This document shows positions 30,694 through 39,543 of a stretch of DNA of 64,000 bases, in pieces. Origin of the DNA: Phyllobacterium sp. 21LDTY02-6 (lineage in GTDB: Bacteria > Pseudomonadota > Alphaproteobacteria > Rhizobiales > Rhizobiaceae). A model generated the notes under the pieces. It was given only the letters and a program-made list of their open reading frames with translations. It was not told where the DNA came from and ran no database searches. Positions within the stretch are counted from its first letter, which is position 1, and each line of letters begins with the position of its first letter. A program made the translations under genes and the position numbers. The stretch is from NCBI RefSeq assembly GCF_023554255.2, contig NZ_JAMJWD020000004.1, positions 62,001 to 126,000 of the forward strand, read 5' to 3'.

Positions 30694-33600
30694 TTATAGT
30701 CTCGTTCGCCTGAGGTCCAATGTCATCGGGAATTCCGGCGATGGCTGTTCCTTGCGCAGTTCGTAATTGCCGGCCGTATGGCCGCGCGGTTCGAAACGGG
30801 CGAGCCGGCGCGCTTCGGCTTCGTTGCCATTGACCGGAAAGCTCTCATAATTGCGCCCGCCGGGATGTGCAACGTGGTAGGTGCAACCGCCGATCGCCCG
30901 GCCGGACCATCGATCGTAAACATCGAAGACCAGCGGCACGTTCACCGGCAGCATCGGATGCAGGCCGGAGCGCGGCTGCCACGCCTTGAAGCGGACGCCA
31001 GCGGCGGCGGTGCCATTGACCGCCGTCGGCGCAAGCGGCACCTCGCGGCCATTGCAGGCCACGCCATAGCGCCCGGCATTGGCGCCTTCGAGCCGGACCT
31101 GCAGCCTCTCGACCGAACTATCGACAAAGCGGACGGTTCCGCCGATGGCGCCCTGCTCGCCCATGACATGCCATGGTTCCAGCGCCTGGCGCAGTTCGAG
31201 CTTGACGCCTTCCAGCGCCAGTTCGCCGCAGAAGGGGAAGCGGAATTCGAGCTGGGCCTCGAACCATTCGGGCCTGAGGTCGAAACCATGCTGGCGCAGA
31301 TCGGCGAGGACTTCGAGGAAATCCTCCCAGACGAAGGCCGGCAGCATGAAACGGTCGTGCAAGGTCGTGCCCCAGCGCACGAAACTGCCCTCGATCGGCT
31401 CGGTCCAGAACCGCGCGATCAGGGCGCGTATCAGCAATTGCTGGGCAAGGCTCATCCGCGCATCGGGCGGCATTTCGAAGCCGCGGAACTCGACGAGGCC
31501 GAGCCGGCCCGTCGGGCCATCGGGCGAGAACAGCTTGTCGATGCAGATTTCGGAGCGATGGGTATTGCCGGTCACGTCCACGAGCAGGTTGCGGAACAGC
31601 CTGTCCACCAGCCATGGCAGCGGCGGCGCGCCCTTGCCCGGCATCGGCACCTGCGCAAGCGCGATCTCCAATTCGTAGAGACTGTCATGCCGCGCCTCGT
31701 CGATGCGCGGCGCCTGGCTCGTCGGGCCGATGAACAGCCCGGAAAACAGGTAGGACAGGGCCGGATGGCGCTGCCAGTAGAGCACGAGGCTCTTCAACAG
31801 GTCCGGCCGGCGCAGGAACGGGCTGTCATTGGGCGTTTCGCCGCCCACCACCACATGATTGCCGCCACCCGTGCCGGTATGGCGGCCGTCGATCATGAAC
31901 TTGTCGGCGCCGAGCCGGGTCTGGCGCGCCTCCTCATAGACCGCCGTGGTGATGTCGACGCATTCGCGCCAATTGGCCGCCGGATGGACATTGACCTCGA
32001 TGACGCCGGGATCGGGCGCCACGCGAATGACATTGATGCGCGGGTCCTGCGGCGGGGCATAGCCTTCGATGTGGACGGGTATGCCGAGCCGGGCCGCCGC
32101 GCTCTCCGCCGCCGCGACCAGCTCCAGATAATCCTCCAGCGCCTCGACCGGCGGCATGAACACACTCAGGCGTCCCTCGCGCGGCTCGACCGAGATCGCG
32201 GTGCGCACGGCGCCGCCGATCTCGCCGAGTTCCTGCTCGATCCGCTGCTGCTGGTTTCCCTCTGCCGCCGTGAAGGATGCCACCGCCTGCGGCGGGCTAT
32301 CAGTCGCCGTGGAAGATGCCACCGCCTGCGGCGGAGTGGCCGGGGCGGCAGCCGGATGGGGCGCGGGCAATGGCCCCCGGTCCACCGAAGGGTCCACCGG
32401 CACGATATAGGGATATTCGGCAGGCGGCACCCGCGGCAGCGCGCCGAGAGGCAGGCGATAGCCGACGGGCGAATCGCCCGGGACCAGGAAGAGCTTGCCG
32501 CGCCGCGTCGTCCATTTCTCGCTGCGCCAGCGCCGGTCCGGAACCGCCTGGCTGTTCCAGCGCTGCACCGGCAGGACGAAGCCCGTCGGCTCGGTCAGGC
32601 CGCGCTCGAAGACGCGGATCATGCGGCTGCGCTCTTCGGGGTCCTTGAGCTCGGGATTGGTCGGATCGACATTCTCCGGCAGATTGCCCTCCTTGAGCAG
32701 CCATTCGCCCGGGTCCTCATAGGCCGCGGCCACCATGCCGGTTTCGACGCCGAGTTCGTCCGCAATGGCGGTGAGCAGCTTTCCGGCATCTTCCGTCGAG
32801 ATTTCGGCACTGCTGGTTTCGGCGGCGACGAGCGCGGGATCGGTCCAGATCGGCTTGCCGTCCCTGCGCCAATAGAGCGAGAAGGTCCAGCGCGGCAGGC
32901 TTTCGCCGGGATACCATTTGCCCTGGCCATAATGCAGGAAGCCGCCCGGCGCGAAACGCTGGCGCAACCGGCGGATGAGCTTGTCGGCGAGTTCCCGCTT
33001 CGTCGGGCCGACCGCATCGGTATTCCATTCGCCCGCCTCGAAATCGTCGATGGAAACGAAGGTCGGTTCGCCGCCCATCGTCAGCCGCACATCCCTTTCC
33101 TTGAGGATCGCGTCCACCCGGTCGCCGAGCGCATCGAGCGCCTGCCAGGATTCGTCCGAGAACGGCCTGGTGATGCGCGGATGTTCGGCGATGCGCGTCA
33201 CCCGCATGTCGAAGCCGAATTCGACATTGGCGGGTTCGGCCATGCCCGATATCGGCGCGGCATTGCGATAGTGCGGTGTCGCGGCAAGCGGAATATGGCT
33301 TTCGCCGGTCAGGAGCCCGGAAGTCGGATCGAGGCCGATCCAGCCCGCACCGGGCAGGTAGACCTCGCACCAGGCGTGGAGGTCGGTGAAATCGACGCTG
33401 GTGCCGGCCGGGCCGTCGAGCGCCACGAGGTCCGGCTTGAGCTGGATGAGATAGCCGGACACGAACCGCGCCGCCAGCCCGAGATTCCGCAGCACCTGGA
33501 CGAGAAGCCAGCTCGTATCGCGGCACGAGCCGGTTCCGGCGCGCAGCGTATCCTCCGGCTCCTGCACCCCGGGCTCGAGGCGGATGACATAGCCGATCTC

Positions 33601-34062
33601 GCGCTGCAGGCGGGCATTGAGCGCGACGACGAAATCGACCGTATTGACCGGCGTCCTCTCGATGGAGGCGAGGAAATCGGCCACCAGCGGCCCGCATGGC
33701 TCCGGCTCCGTATAGATCGACAGGTCCCGGTGCAGATCCTGCGGATATTCGAACGGCCAGGTCTCCGCTTCCGGCTCGACGAAGAAATCGAACGGATTGT
33801 AGACGGTCATGTCGGCAACGAGATCGACTTCGATCTTCAATTCGCTCACCGGTTCCGGAAAGACGAAACGCGCGAGGAAATTGCCGTATGGGTCCTGCTG
33901 CAGATTGACGAAATGATTGGCCGGGCTGACCTTCAGCGAATGGCTTGGAACCTTGGTGCGGGAATGGGGTGCAGGCTGGAGCCGGATGATCTGCGGCCCG
34001 AGACGGATGGGCCGATCATATTTATAGTGCGTCAGATGGTAGAGCGCAGCTTGTATTGCCAT
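30694..34062 (-). CDS. Transglutaminase-DUF2126 giant protein
   Basis: The protein has 1122 residues. Residues 1-270 are a transglutaminase module with Cys180 ([10 protein letters not shown]), His229 (DLHAWCEVY) and Asp245 (GLDPTSG). The rest is the DUF2126 region, an ATP-grasp/COOH-NH2-ligase-like or glutamine-synthetase-like fold of unknown reaction ([60 protein letters not shown], in order). Between about 575 and 610 is a Pro/Ala linker with a 13-residue tandem repeat ([13 protein letters not shown]). It is cytoplasmic and heads the minus-strand cluster. The long open frame on the opposite strand (30778-34278) is a GC-driven shadow. Confidence 0.92.
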   Translation of the reverse strand: MAIQAALYHLTHYKYDRPIRLGPQIIRLQPAPHSRTKVPSHSLKVSPANHFVNLQQDPYGNFLARFVFPEPVSELKIEVDLVADMTVYNPFDFFVEPEAETWPFEYPQDLHRDLSIYTEPEPCGPLVADFLASIERTPVNTVDFVVALNARLQREIGYVIRLEPGVQEPEDTLRAGTGSCRDTSWLLVQVLRNLGLAARFVSGYLIQLKPDLVALDGPAGTSVDFTDLHAWCEVYLPGAGWIGLDPTSGLLTGESHIPLAATPHYRNAAPISGMAEPANVEFGFDMRVTRIAEHPRITRPFSDESWQALDALGDRVDAILKERDVRLTMGGEPTFVSIDDFEAGEWNTDAVGPTKRELADKLIRRLRQRFAPGGFLHYGQGKWYPGESLPRWTFSLYWRRDGKPIWTDPALVAAETSSAEISTEDAGKLLTAIADELGVETGMVAAAYEDPGEWLLKEGNLPENVDPTNPELKDPEERSRMIRVFERGLTEPTGFVLPVQRWNSQAVPDRRWRSEKWTTRRGKLFLVPGDSPVGYRLPLGALPRVPPAEYPYIVPVDPSVDRGPLPAPHPAAAPATPPQAVASSTATDSPPQAVASFTAAEGNQQQRIEQELGEIGGAVRTAISVEPREGRLSVFMPPVEALEDYLELVAAAESAAARLGIPVHIEGYAPPQDPRINVIRVAPDPGVIEVNVHPAANWRECVDITTAVYEEARQTRLGADKFMIDGRHTGTGGGNHVVVGGETPNDSPFLRRPDLLKSLVLYWQRHPALSYLFSGLFIGPTSQAPRIDEARHDSLYELEIALAQVPMPGKGAPPLPWLVDRLFRNLLVDVTGNTHRSEICIDKLFSPDGPTGRLGLVEFRGFEMPPDARMSLAQQLLIRALIARFWTEPIEGSFVRWGTTLHDRFMLPAFVWEDFLEVLADLRQHGFDLRPEWFEAQLEFRFPFCGELALEGVKLELRQALEPWHVMGEQGAIGGTVRFVDSSVERLQVRLEGANAGRYGVACNGREVPLAPTAVNGTAAAGVRFKAWQPRSGLHPMLPVNVPLVFDVYDRWSGRAIGGCTYHVAHPGGRNYESFPVNGNEAEARRLARFEPRGHTAGNYELRKEQPSPEFPMTLDLRRTRL
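32267..32334. repeat. Tandem repeat in the DUF2126 protein linker
   Basis: Two 29-bp copies (32267-32295 and 32306-32334) differ by two neighbouring bases and repeat with a 39-bp period, giving 13-residue units PPQAVAS(S/F)TA in the Pro/Ala-rich linker. The period is a multiple of three, so gain or loss of units would keep the frame. Confidence 0.75.
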
Positions 34063-34135
34063 GTGGCCTCATATCCAGACAGAGATCCCTCGGGTGCGAA
34101 GCCCACCCTTAAGCTAACCTACTGCGGGGCCTTGT

Positions 34136-34167
34136 CACGCTCAAAATTTGATCACGCCCAAAATTTG
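34136..34167. promoter_or_regulatory. Tandem CACGCYCAAAATTTG motif in divergent promoter
   Basis: CACGCTCAAAATTTG (34136-34150) and CACGCCCAAAATTTG (34153-34167) are 14/15 identical and spaced by 17 bp. Each contains the palindrome CAAATTTTG-like CAAAATTTG. They lie between the DUF2126 gene start (34062, minus) and the cobalamin riboswitch (34245, plus), so they are probably binding sites for a regulator of one or both transcripts. I cannot name the regulator. Confidence 0.5.
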
Positions 34168-34244
34168 TTCCCTGCCGCTTTTTATCGCCCGCCGGCCAGT
34201 GCGGGCTGTTCCCTTTGCCTGCGCTTTGGGTTACAGATTCGAGT

Positions 34245-34424
34245 GATGGTTTCTCCGGTTCGACAAAGCCGGAGATGAAAAGGGAACACGGTAAGGCGTA
34301 CCCAAACGGGACCGATGCCGTGGCTGCCCCCGCAACTGTAGGCGGTGAGTGAAGCCCGATATGCCACTGGGAAACCGGGAAGGCAGGGCGGAATGACGAC
34401 CCGCAAGCCAGGAGACCTGCCATC
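34245..34424 (+). promoter_or_regulatory. Cobalamin riboswitch
   Basis: The sequence carries the conserved parts in order: AAAAGGGAACACGGT, GCTGCCCCCGCAACTGTA, GCCACTGG, GGGAAGGC and the B12 box GCCAGGAGACCTGCC (34407-34421). The outer stem GATGG (34245-34249) pairs with CCATC (34420-34424). It should bind adenosylcobalamin and turn off the downstream ABC importer. The gap of about 310 nt to the first confident start (34735) is long for this class. Confidence 0.95.
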
Positions 34425-34680
34425 AAACGGATAACTCGAACCGGACGGGGTGTGCCGGCGGCGATACAGTGCCGGTAGATTCGCGTCTACTTTTCCGGTC
34501 CATTCGAAGGCCCGGTCCGTTTCGGAGGCATAATCGTCCCTGCTGACCCCTTCCAGAACAGCCGGACATGCCAACGCCGAAAGCAAGTATCTCCGCCCTC
34601 TTCGCATCGTCTCCCGCCGCTCCGTGGGTGAGCGTCGCCCTGCGGCCCGGCAAGTTTAAATGCCTCGCCGACACTTGCGC

Positions 34681-34692
34681 ATGTTATAACAT
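34681..34692. promoter_or_regulatory. Zur-like palindrome upstream of the importer
   Basis: ATGTTATAACAT is a perfect 12-bp palindrome, 42 bp before the start at 34735. The ATGTTATAACAT core resembles the sites of the zinc repressor Zur known from rhizobial zinc genes. It sits between a weak TTGCGC element (34675) and an AT-rich stretch that may be a -10 region. The palindrome is seen; Zur binding is inference. Confidence 0.45.
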
Positions 34693-34734
34693 ATCATTAT
34701 GGCTTGCCCATCATGCAGCATCGAGGATATGTCA

Positions 34735-35544
34735 ATGAGTGAGCCCGCCCTGTCGATGGATGCGCTCGGCTACCGCGCCGGCAATGGCCGCATGCTGGTC
34801 GAGCCGACGAGCCTCGAGATCGGCGCCGAACAGCGGCTGGCGATCATCGGTCCGAATGGCGCGGGCAAATCGACATTGCTGCGCATGATGGCCGGGCTGC
34901 TGAAGCCCTCCTCCGGCAGCGTCCGCATCCATGGCGACGACATTGCGGCGCTTCGGCCGCTCGACCGTGCCCGGCTGATCGCCGTCGTCGGCCAGACCGA
35001 TTCCCCCGCCGGGCAATTGCTCGTGCAGGATTATGTCGCGCTCGGCCGCATCCCGCACAGCGGCGCCTTCAGGCGCGACGAGGACGCGGCGATCGTCGAG
35101 GAGGCGCTTGTCCGCGTCGATCTGGCGGCATTCGCGCGCCGGCCGGTCGCCTCGCTGTCGGGCGGGGAGCGCCAGCGCATGCAGCTCGCCCGCGCCCTCT
35201 GCCAGAAGCCGAAAGTGCTCTTCCTCGACGAGCCGACCAATCATCTCGATCCGCGGGCGCGAAGCGAGCTGCTGGCGCTGGTCGGCGGCCTCGGCGTCAC
35301 CACGATCGCCGTGCTGCACGACCTGCCGCTCGTCGCCCCCTTCGCCACGCGCATCGCCGTCATGCAGCAGGGTCGGGTCGTCGCGACCGGCACGCCGGAC
35401 GAATGCCTGACGCCGCGCATCGTCAGCGACGTCTTCGCCCTCGACGTGCTGAGGATGCGCCATCCCTCGCAGGACCGCGACCTGATGGTCTTCGAGGCCA
35501 GCCTCCCCCATTCCGCATCCCAGCCCATACGGAGCAAATCATGA
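34735..35544 (+). CDS. ABC transporter ATP-binding protein, B12/iron-siderophore type (BtuD/FecE-like)
   Basis: The protein has 269 residues from the ATG at 34735, which has GAGGA 7 nt upstream; ATGs at 34699 and 34729 are alternatives. Walker A is GPNGAGKSTLLR, the signature LSGGERQRMQLARAL, Walker B VLFLDEPTNHLD, and the H-loop VLHDLPL. It is the first gene of a three-gene importer, overlapping the binding-protein gene by 4 nt (ATGA). The upstream cobalamin riboswitch makes cobalamin or a cobinamide/cobalt compound the most likely cargo, although this family also carries ferric siderophores. Confidence 0.9.
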   Translation: MSEPALSMDALGYRAGNGRMLVEPTSLEIGAEQRLAIIGPNGAGKSTLLRMMAGLLKPSSGSVRIHGDDIAALRPLDRARLIAVVGQTDSPAGQLLVQDYVALGRIPHSGAFRRDEDAAIVEEALVRVDLAAFARRPVASLSGGERQRMQLARALCQKPKVLFLDEPTNHLDPRARSELLALVGGLGVTTIAVLHDLPLVAPFATRIAVMQQGRVVATGTPDECLTPRIVSDVFALDVLRMRHPSQDRDLMVFEASLPHSASQPIRSKS

Positions 35545-36497
35545 AGAAGTTCGCGCTATCCCTCGCTCAGATGCTTGCGCTGCTGGTGCCGCTGCCGGCG
35601 CTTGCCTTCCCAGTCACCGTCGAAAGCTGCGGCCGCTCCGTCACCTTCGACAGCGCGCCGAAGCGGGCGGTGATCCAGGACATCAATATGAGCGAGATGG
35701 CCTTCGCGCTCGGCCTGCAGCCGTCGATCGTCGGCGTCAGCGGCATTACCGGCTGGTACAAGCTGGATGATGCGTTCAAGCAGCAGCTCGGCGACATTCC
35801 GGAACTCGCGCCGAAATATGCGAGCGTGGAAAACCTCGTGGCGGCAAGCCCGGATTTCTTCTTCGCCGGCTGGTATTACGGCATGAAGCCCGGCGGCGAC
35901 GTGACGCCCGATACGCTGGCGCCCTATGGCATCAAGACGCTGGAGCTGACGGAAAGCTGCATCCATCTCGACAGGAACAGGCCGGCGGCGACCATGGAAC
36001 TGCTCTATGGCGACATGAAGAAGCTCGGCATCATCTTCGGCAAGGAGGCCGAGGCCGACAGGCTGATCGCCGGCTGGAAAGAGCGCCTGGCCGAGATAAG
36101 GTCGAAGATCGGCAGCGACAGCGGCACCCGCGTCTTCCTCTATGATTCAGGCGACGACAAGCCTTTCACCGCCGGCAAGTTCGCCATCCCGACCGCGATG
36201 ATCGCCGAAGCCGGCGGCACCAATATCATGGCCGACATGGAAACGAGCTGGGGCACGACATCCTGGGAAACCGTGGCGGCGCGCAACCCGCAATTCCTCG
36301 TGCTGCTCGATTACCAGGACAATGCGGGCTATGCCAAGCTGCTCGACTTCCTGAAATCGCACCCGGCGATGAAGGAGACCGACGCGGTGAGAAACGAGCG
36401 CTTCGTCGCCCTGCGCTATGCGGAACTGACGCCCGGGCCGGCCAATGTCGAGGCAATCGCCAAGATCGCCAAGGCGATGCACCCGGAAGCATTCTGA
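35541..36497 (+). CDS. ABC transporter substrate-binding protein, B12/siderophore type (BtuF-like)
   Basis: The protein has 318 residues. A Sec signal peptide is visible (MKKFALSLAQML, then ALLVPLPALA, with cleavage near ALAFP). The mature part has the cluster A-II fold: SCGRSVTFDSAPKRAVI, LGLQPSIVGVSG, ASVENLVAASPDFFFAGW, IPTAMIAEAGGTNIMADM and LTPGPANVEAIAKIAKAMHP, each shortened. It delivers the ligand in the periplasm to the FecCD-type permease. The start codon overlaps the ATPase stop and the stop abuts the permease GTG. Confidence 0.9.
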   Translation: MKKFALSLAQMLALLVPLPALAFPVTVESCGRSVTFDSAPKRAVIQDINMSEMAFALGLQPSIVGVSGITGWYKLDDAFKQQLGDIPELAPKYASVENLVAASPDFFFAGWYYGMKPGGDVTPDTLAPYGIKTLELTESCIHLDRNRPAATMELLYGDMKKLGIIFGKEAEADRLIAGWKERLAEIRSKIGSDSGTRVFLYDSGDDKPFTAGKFAIPTAMIAEAGGTNIMADMETSWGTTSWETVAARNPQFLVLLDYQDNAGYAKLLDFLKSHPAMKETDAVRNERFVALRYAELTPGPANVEAIAKIAKAMHPEAF

Positions 36498-37520
36498 GTG
36501 CAGATACCGGGCCGCACGATCTTCGGACTGGGCGCGGGCGTGGTGCTGATCGCGACGCTTGCCGTGCTGTCCGTCGCCTATGGATCGACCTTCATCGCGC
36601 CGGGAGAGGTCATTCGCTCCCTTGCCGCCAGCCTTGGCCTTGGCGGCTCGGACACGCCGCTGCCGATCCAGCGCATCGTCGTCGATCTGCGGCTGCCGCG
36701 GGCGGTGCTGGCGATAGCCGTCGGCGCGGGTCTGGGCGTCATCGGCGCCATGCTGCAGACGGTGACGCGCAACGACCTCGCCGATCCCTTCCTGTTCGGC
36801 CTTTCCTCGGGCGCGGCGGCCGGTGCCGTCTCGGTCATCACCGTTCTTGGCGACAGGTTCGGCGTCTGGACGCTGCCCCTTGCCGCCTTCAGCGGCGGCA
36901 TGCTCGCGGCAATCATCGTGCTGCTCCTGACGCGGCGGGTGCATGGCCAGGGCCCGGAGCGCCTCATCCTCGCCGGCCTCGCCGTCTCCTTCATCTTCGC
37001 CGCCCTGACGAACTATCTCGTCTTCGCCGGGGACCAGCGCGCGGCGCATTCCATCCTGTTCTGGACGCTGGGCGGGCTCGGCCTCGCGCGCTGGGACAAT
37101 CTGCCCCTCGCCCTGGTCGGCTTCGCCGCCATCATGATCTTTGCGCTGCTGTTTCACCGCAGGCTCGACGCGTTCCTTGCCGGCGAGAGCACCGCCGAAA
37201 GCCTCGGCATCGAGACGCACCGGATGCGCAGCACGGTCTTCATCGTCTGCGCCTTTTCGACGGCGATCTTCGTTTCCTCGGCCGGGGTGATCGGTTTTGT
37301 CGGGCTGATGATACCGCATGTGGCGCGCATGCTGGCGGGGCCGCTGCATGCGGGTCTCGTGCTGACCTGCGCCATCCTCGGCGCGCTGCTGGTGCTGCTC
37401 AGCGACCTCGCCGCGCGGCTGATCCTCGCGCCGCAGGAACTTCCCATCGGCATCGTCACCAGCTCCATCGGCGCATTCTTCGTCGTCTGGCTGCTCCTGC
37501 GCAGCAAGGCCAGCAGCTAG
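36498..37520 (+). CDS. FecCD-family ABC transporter permease (BtuC-like)
   Basis: The protein has 340 residues with a GTG start directly after the binding-protein stop. About ten hydrophobic helices are visible, and the family marks are LPRAVLAIAVGAGLGVIGAMLQ, DPFLFGLSSGAAAGAV, LGGLGLARWDNL and GVIGFVGLMIPHVARML (the ATPase-contact loop), in that order. It is the inner-membrane channel of the riboswitch-led importer. Downstream is a weak terminator-like hairpin with a T-run at 37604-37628. Confidence 0.92.
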   Translation: MQIPGRTIFGLGAGVVLIATLAVLSVAYGSTFIAPGEVIRSLAASLGLGGSDTPLPIQRIVVDLRLPRAVLAIAVGAGLGVIGAMLQTVTRNDLADPFLFGLSSGAAAGAVSVITVLGDRFGVWTLPLAAFSGGMLAAIIVLLLTRRVHGQGPERLILAGLAVSFIFAALTNYLVFAGDQRAAHSILFWTLGGLGLARWDNLPLALVGFAAIMIFALLFHRRLDAFLAGESTAESLGIETHRMRSTVFIVCAFSTAIFVSSAGVIGFVGLMIPHVARMLAGPLHAGLVLTCAILGALLVLLSDLAARLILAPQELPIGIVTSSIGAFFVVWLLLRSKASS

Positions 37521-37603
37521 TGACCCGAATCTAGGTTCTATCTCGGCTGTTGCGGCGCATTGCGCCCAGCGCTGCTTCTGCCTATCATCCAGCGCATATT
37601 CAT

Positions 37604-37628
37604 CCGGCCCTGCCGGGACCGGCTTTTT
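37604..37628 (+). terminator. Probable weak intrinsic terminator after the importer operon
   Basis: CCGG..CC (37604-37610) pairs with GG..CCGG (37616-37622) with one mismatch, followed by CTTTTT. It lies about 85 bp after the permease stop and before the GT90 gene start. Confidence 0.4.
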
Positions 37629-37669
37629 CAGTATTTGTAATTCCATTCATATTTCAAGGAACGCATTGC

Positions 37670-38638
37670 GTGTTACGGAAAGCATTGGACAGAGCTACCT
37701 ATTATTCGTCGCACTTCATCAAGGACAACATGCCGGCGGTGCTGTTCCGCCGAAGCATCGACAGTATCCTCGGTTCGCACCTGCACGACGCCATTATCGA
37801 TAGAGTCAATTATTACAACAAGTTGGACGCCGGCTTCAAAGTCGACCCCGGCCGCAATATCGGCAATATCGAGAAATCCAGCAGCATGTATTATTACGAC
37901 CTGAAGGAATATTGCCGGTACTTTGCCGACGATCTCGGCCTTTCCTACCGGTTCGGCGACATCACCGACATTCCCGCCACGCCGTCGATCGTCAAGAGCA
38001 GGCCGGCGGGCGGCGAGAACGGCAATTCCGTCATCATGAACCTCGACCGCTTGCGGCACTTCGCCAAGGTGAGAGACAGCCACGCCTTTGCGCAGAAGCT
38101 GCCTCAGGCGGTGTGGAGAGGGCGAAACAACAACGCCAAAAGGCTGGTGCTGGCCGGGAATTATTCCAGTCACCGCCTGTGCAATGTCGGGCTCGTCGAT
38201 CGGTCCGATGGTTCTTTCAAGCCCTGGCTGCCGGTGAAACAGCAGCTGCGCTACAGATATATCATATCGGTCGAAGGCATCGACGTTGCGACCAATCTCA
38301 AATGGATCATGTCGAGCAATTCGCTGTGCTTGATGCCGCGCTGCCGCTATGAGACGTGGTTCATGGAGGGGCGGCTCAGGCCCGGCGTTCATTTCGTCCT
38401 GCTGAAGGATGATTTTTCTGATCTCGAAGACAAGATCATCTTCTACAATGGCAATCCGTCACTGGCCGAAGCGATCATCCGCAACGCCAATGCCCATCAT
38501 GCCGTCTTTGCCGACCGCAAGTCCGAAACACTGATATCGCTGCTCGTCCTGCTGAAATATTTTTACCTCAGCGGTCAATTGCAGCTGCCGGAGTGTACGA
38601 AGGCCTGGTTTTCGACGCAGCCGGCGGAGAATGCCTAG
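37670..38638 (+). CDS. Glycosyltransferase family 90 (LpsA/CAP10-like)
   Basis: The protein has 322 residues from a GTG at 37670 with AAGGA nine nt upstream; a TTG at 37550 in frame would add 40 unlikely residues. GT90 marks are visible: IVKSRPAGGENGNSVIMNLD, KLPQAVWRGRNNN, RYIISVEGIDVATNLKW, and ETWFMEGRLRPGVHFVLLKD, each shortened. The family adds sugars to lipopolysaccharide core or capsule; rhizobial LpsA is a member. The gene is visibly more AT-rich than its neighbours, common for surface-sugar genes. Its TAG stop interlocks with the cysQ stop (CTAG, 38635-38638). Confidence 0.85.
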   Translation: MLRKALDRATYYSSHFIKDNMPAVLFRRSIDSILGSHLHDAIIDRVNYYNKLDAGFKVDPGRNIGNIEKSSSMYYYDLKEYCRYFADDLGLSYRFGDITDIPATPSIVKSRPAGGENGNSVIMNLDRLRHFAKVRDSHAFAQKLPQAVWRGRNNNAKRLVLAGNYSSHRLCNVGLVDRSDGSFKPWLPVKQQLRYRYIISVEGIDVATNLKWIMSSNSLCLMPRCRYETWFMEGRLRPGVHFVLLKDDFSDLEDKIIFYNGNPSLAEAIIRNANAHHAVFADRKSETLISLLVLLKYFYLSGQLQLPECTKAWFSTQPAENA

Positions 38639-39450
38639 AGCCGGCCGCGCGCGACAAAACCCGGATTGGCGAAATCCGCATCGTTGGCCTGGTTGCGGCG
38701 GCCATAGGTCAGCAACTGGCCATCGAGGGTGAGCGTCGCTCCGCCAGCGGCGCGCAAGACCGCATCGCCCGCCGCCGTATCCCATTCCATGGTGCGGCCG
38801 AGGCGCGGATAGATATCCGCCTCGCCCCGCGCCAGCAGTCCGAACTTGATGGACGAGCCGACGGAAACGCATTCGCCGACGGTGAAACCCTCGAGATAGC
38901 TGTTGGTCTCGGGCGTGCGATGCGAGCGGCTGGCGACGGCAATCAATTGCGCCGGTGCCTTGCGGCAGGAAATGGCGCGGCGGCCCGTCACTTTGCCGCC
39001 TTCGCCGATGCCTGCTTCCTCCGCGCCGTCCGGGCCACCGAGGAAAAGCCAGCCCCGCACCGGCGCATAGACGACGCCGAGGACGGGCGCGCCATGTTCG
39101 ATGAGGGCGATATTGACCGTGAAATCGCCGTTCCGGTTGACGAATTCGCGCGTTCCATCCAGCGGGTCGACCAGATAGAAGCGCGAACCGAGTTCGCCCG
39201 GCACATGGCCGCCGGAAATTTCCTCCTCGGCGACGATCGGGATATCGGGCGTCGCCCGGCGCAGCGCTTGGAGGATGATCGCCTCCGCCGCATGGTCGGC
39301 AGCGGTCACCGGCGACTTGTCTTCCTTGAGCAGGACGTCGCAGCCTTCCTCATAGATGCGCAATATCTCCTGTCCGGCATCTATCGCCATGCGTTCGAAA
39401 GCCCTGAGCAAGGCCGCATGGTCGATGGTGGCAGTCGCGATATCGGTCAT
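38635..39450 (-). CDS. cysQ: 3'(2'),5'-bisphosphate nucleotidase CysQ
   Basis: The protein has 271 residues of the inositol monophosphatase superfamily. The metal-binding motifs are EDKSPVTAADHAAE, EEEI (within VAEEEISGG), DPLDGTREFVNRNGDFTVNIALIE (given in part) and, near the C-terminus, EWDTAAGDAVLRAAGG. It removes the 3'-phosphate from PAP/PAPS, protecting against PAP build-up and fine-tuning sulfate activation. It lies about 90 bp downstream of cysNC on the same strand, consistent with one sulfate-assimilation group. Confidence 0.93.
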   Translation of the reverse strand: MTDIATATIDHAALLRAFERMAIDAGQEILRIYEEGCDVLLKEDKSPVTAADHAAEAIILQALRRATPDIPIVAEEEISGGHVPGELGSRFYLVDPLDGTREFVNRNGDFTVNIALIEHGAPVLGVVYAPVRGWLFLGGPDGAEEAGIGEGGKVTGRRAISCRKAPAQLIAVASRSHRTPETNSYLEGFTVGECVSVGSSIKFGLLARGEADIYPRLGRTMEWDTAAGDAVLRAAGGATLTLDGQLLTYGRRNQANDADFANPGFVARGRL

Positions 39451-39518
39451 CTATTCGCCTATGAAACATGAGGGCCCAGACTTTGCCGGGCACATTATAC
39501 GAGGTTGGACGCGCGCGC

Positions 39519-39543
39519 CTAGTGGAACGAACCAGACCACTAG
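39519..39543. repeat. Stem-loop covering the cysNC stop codon
   Basis: CTAGTGG (39519-39525) pairs with CCACTAG (39537-39543) around an 11-nt loop; the second arm holds the cysNC stop codon (39540-39542). There is no T-run, so it is not a classic terminator; it may mark the end of the cysDNC message or slow decay between cysNC and cysQ. Confidence 0.5.

Noticed and set aside
30778-34278. Plus-strand open frame of 1166 codons opposite the DUF2126 gene
   Set aside because: It mirrors the strong minus-strand gene in a GC-rich region; composition is His/Arg/Gly/Ala rich with no domain, and the minus-strand reading has clear transglutaminase and DUF2126 motifs.
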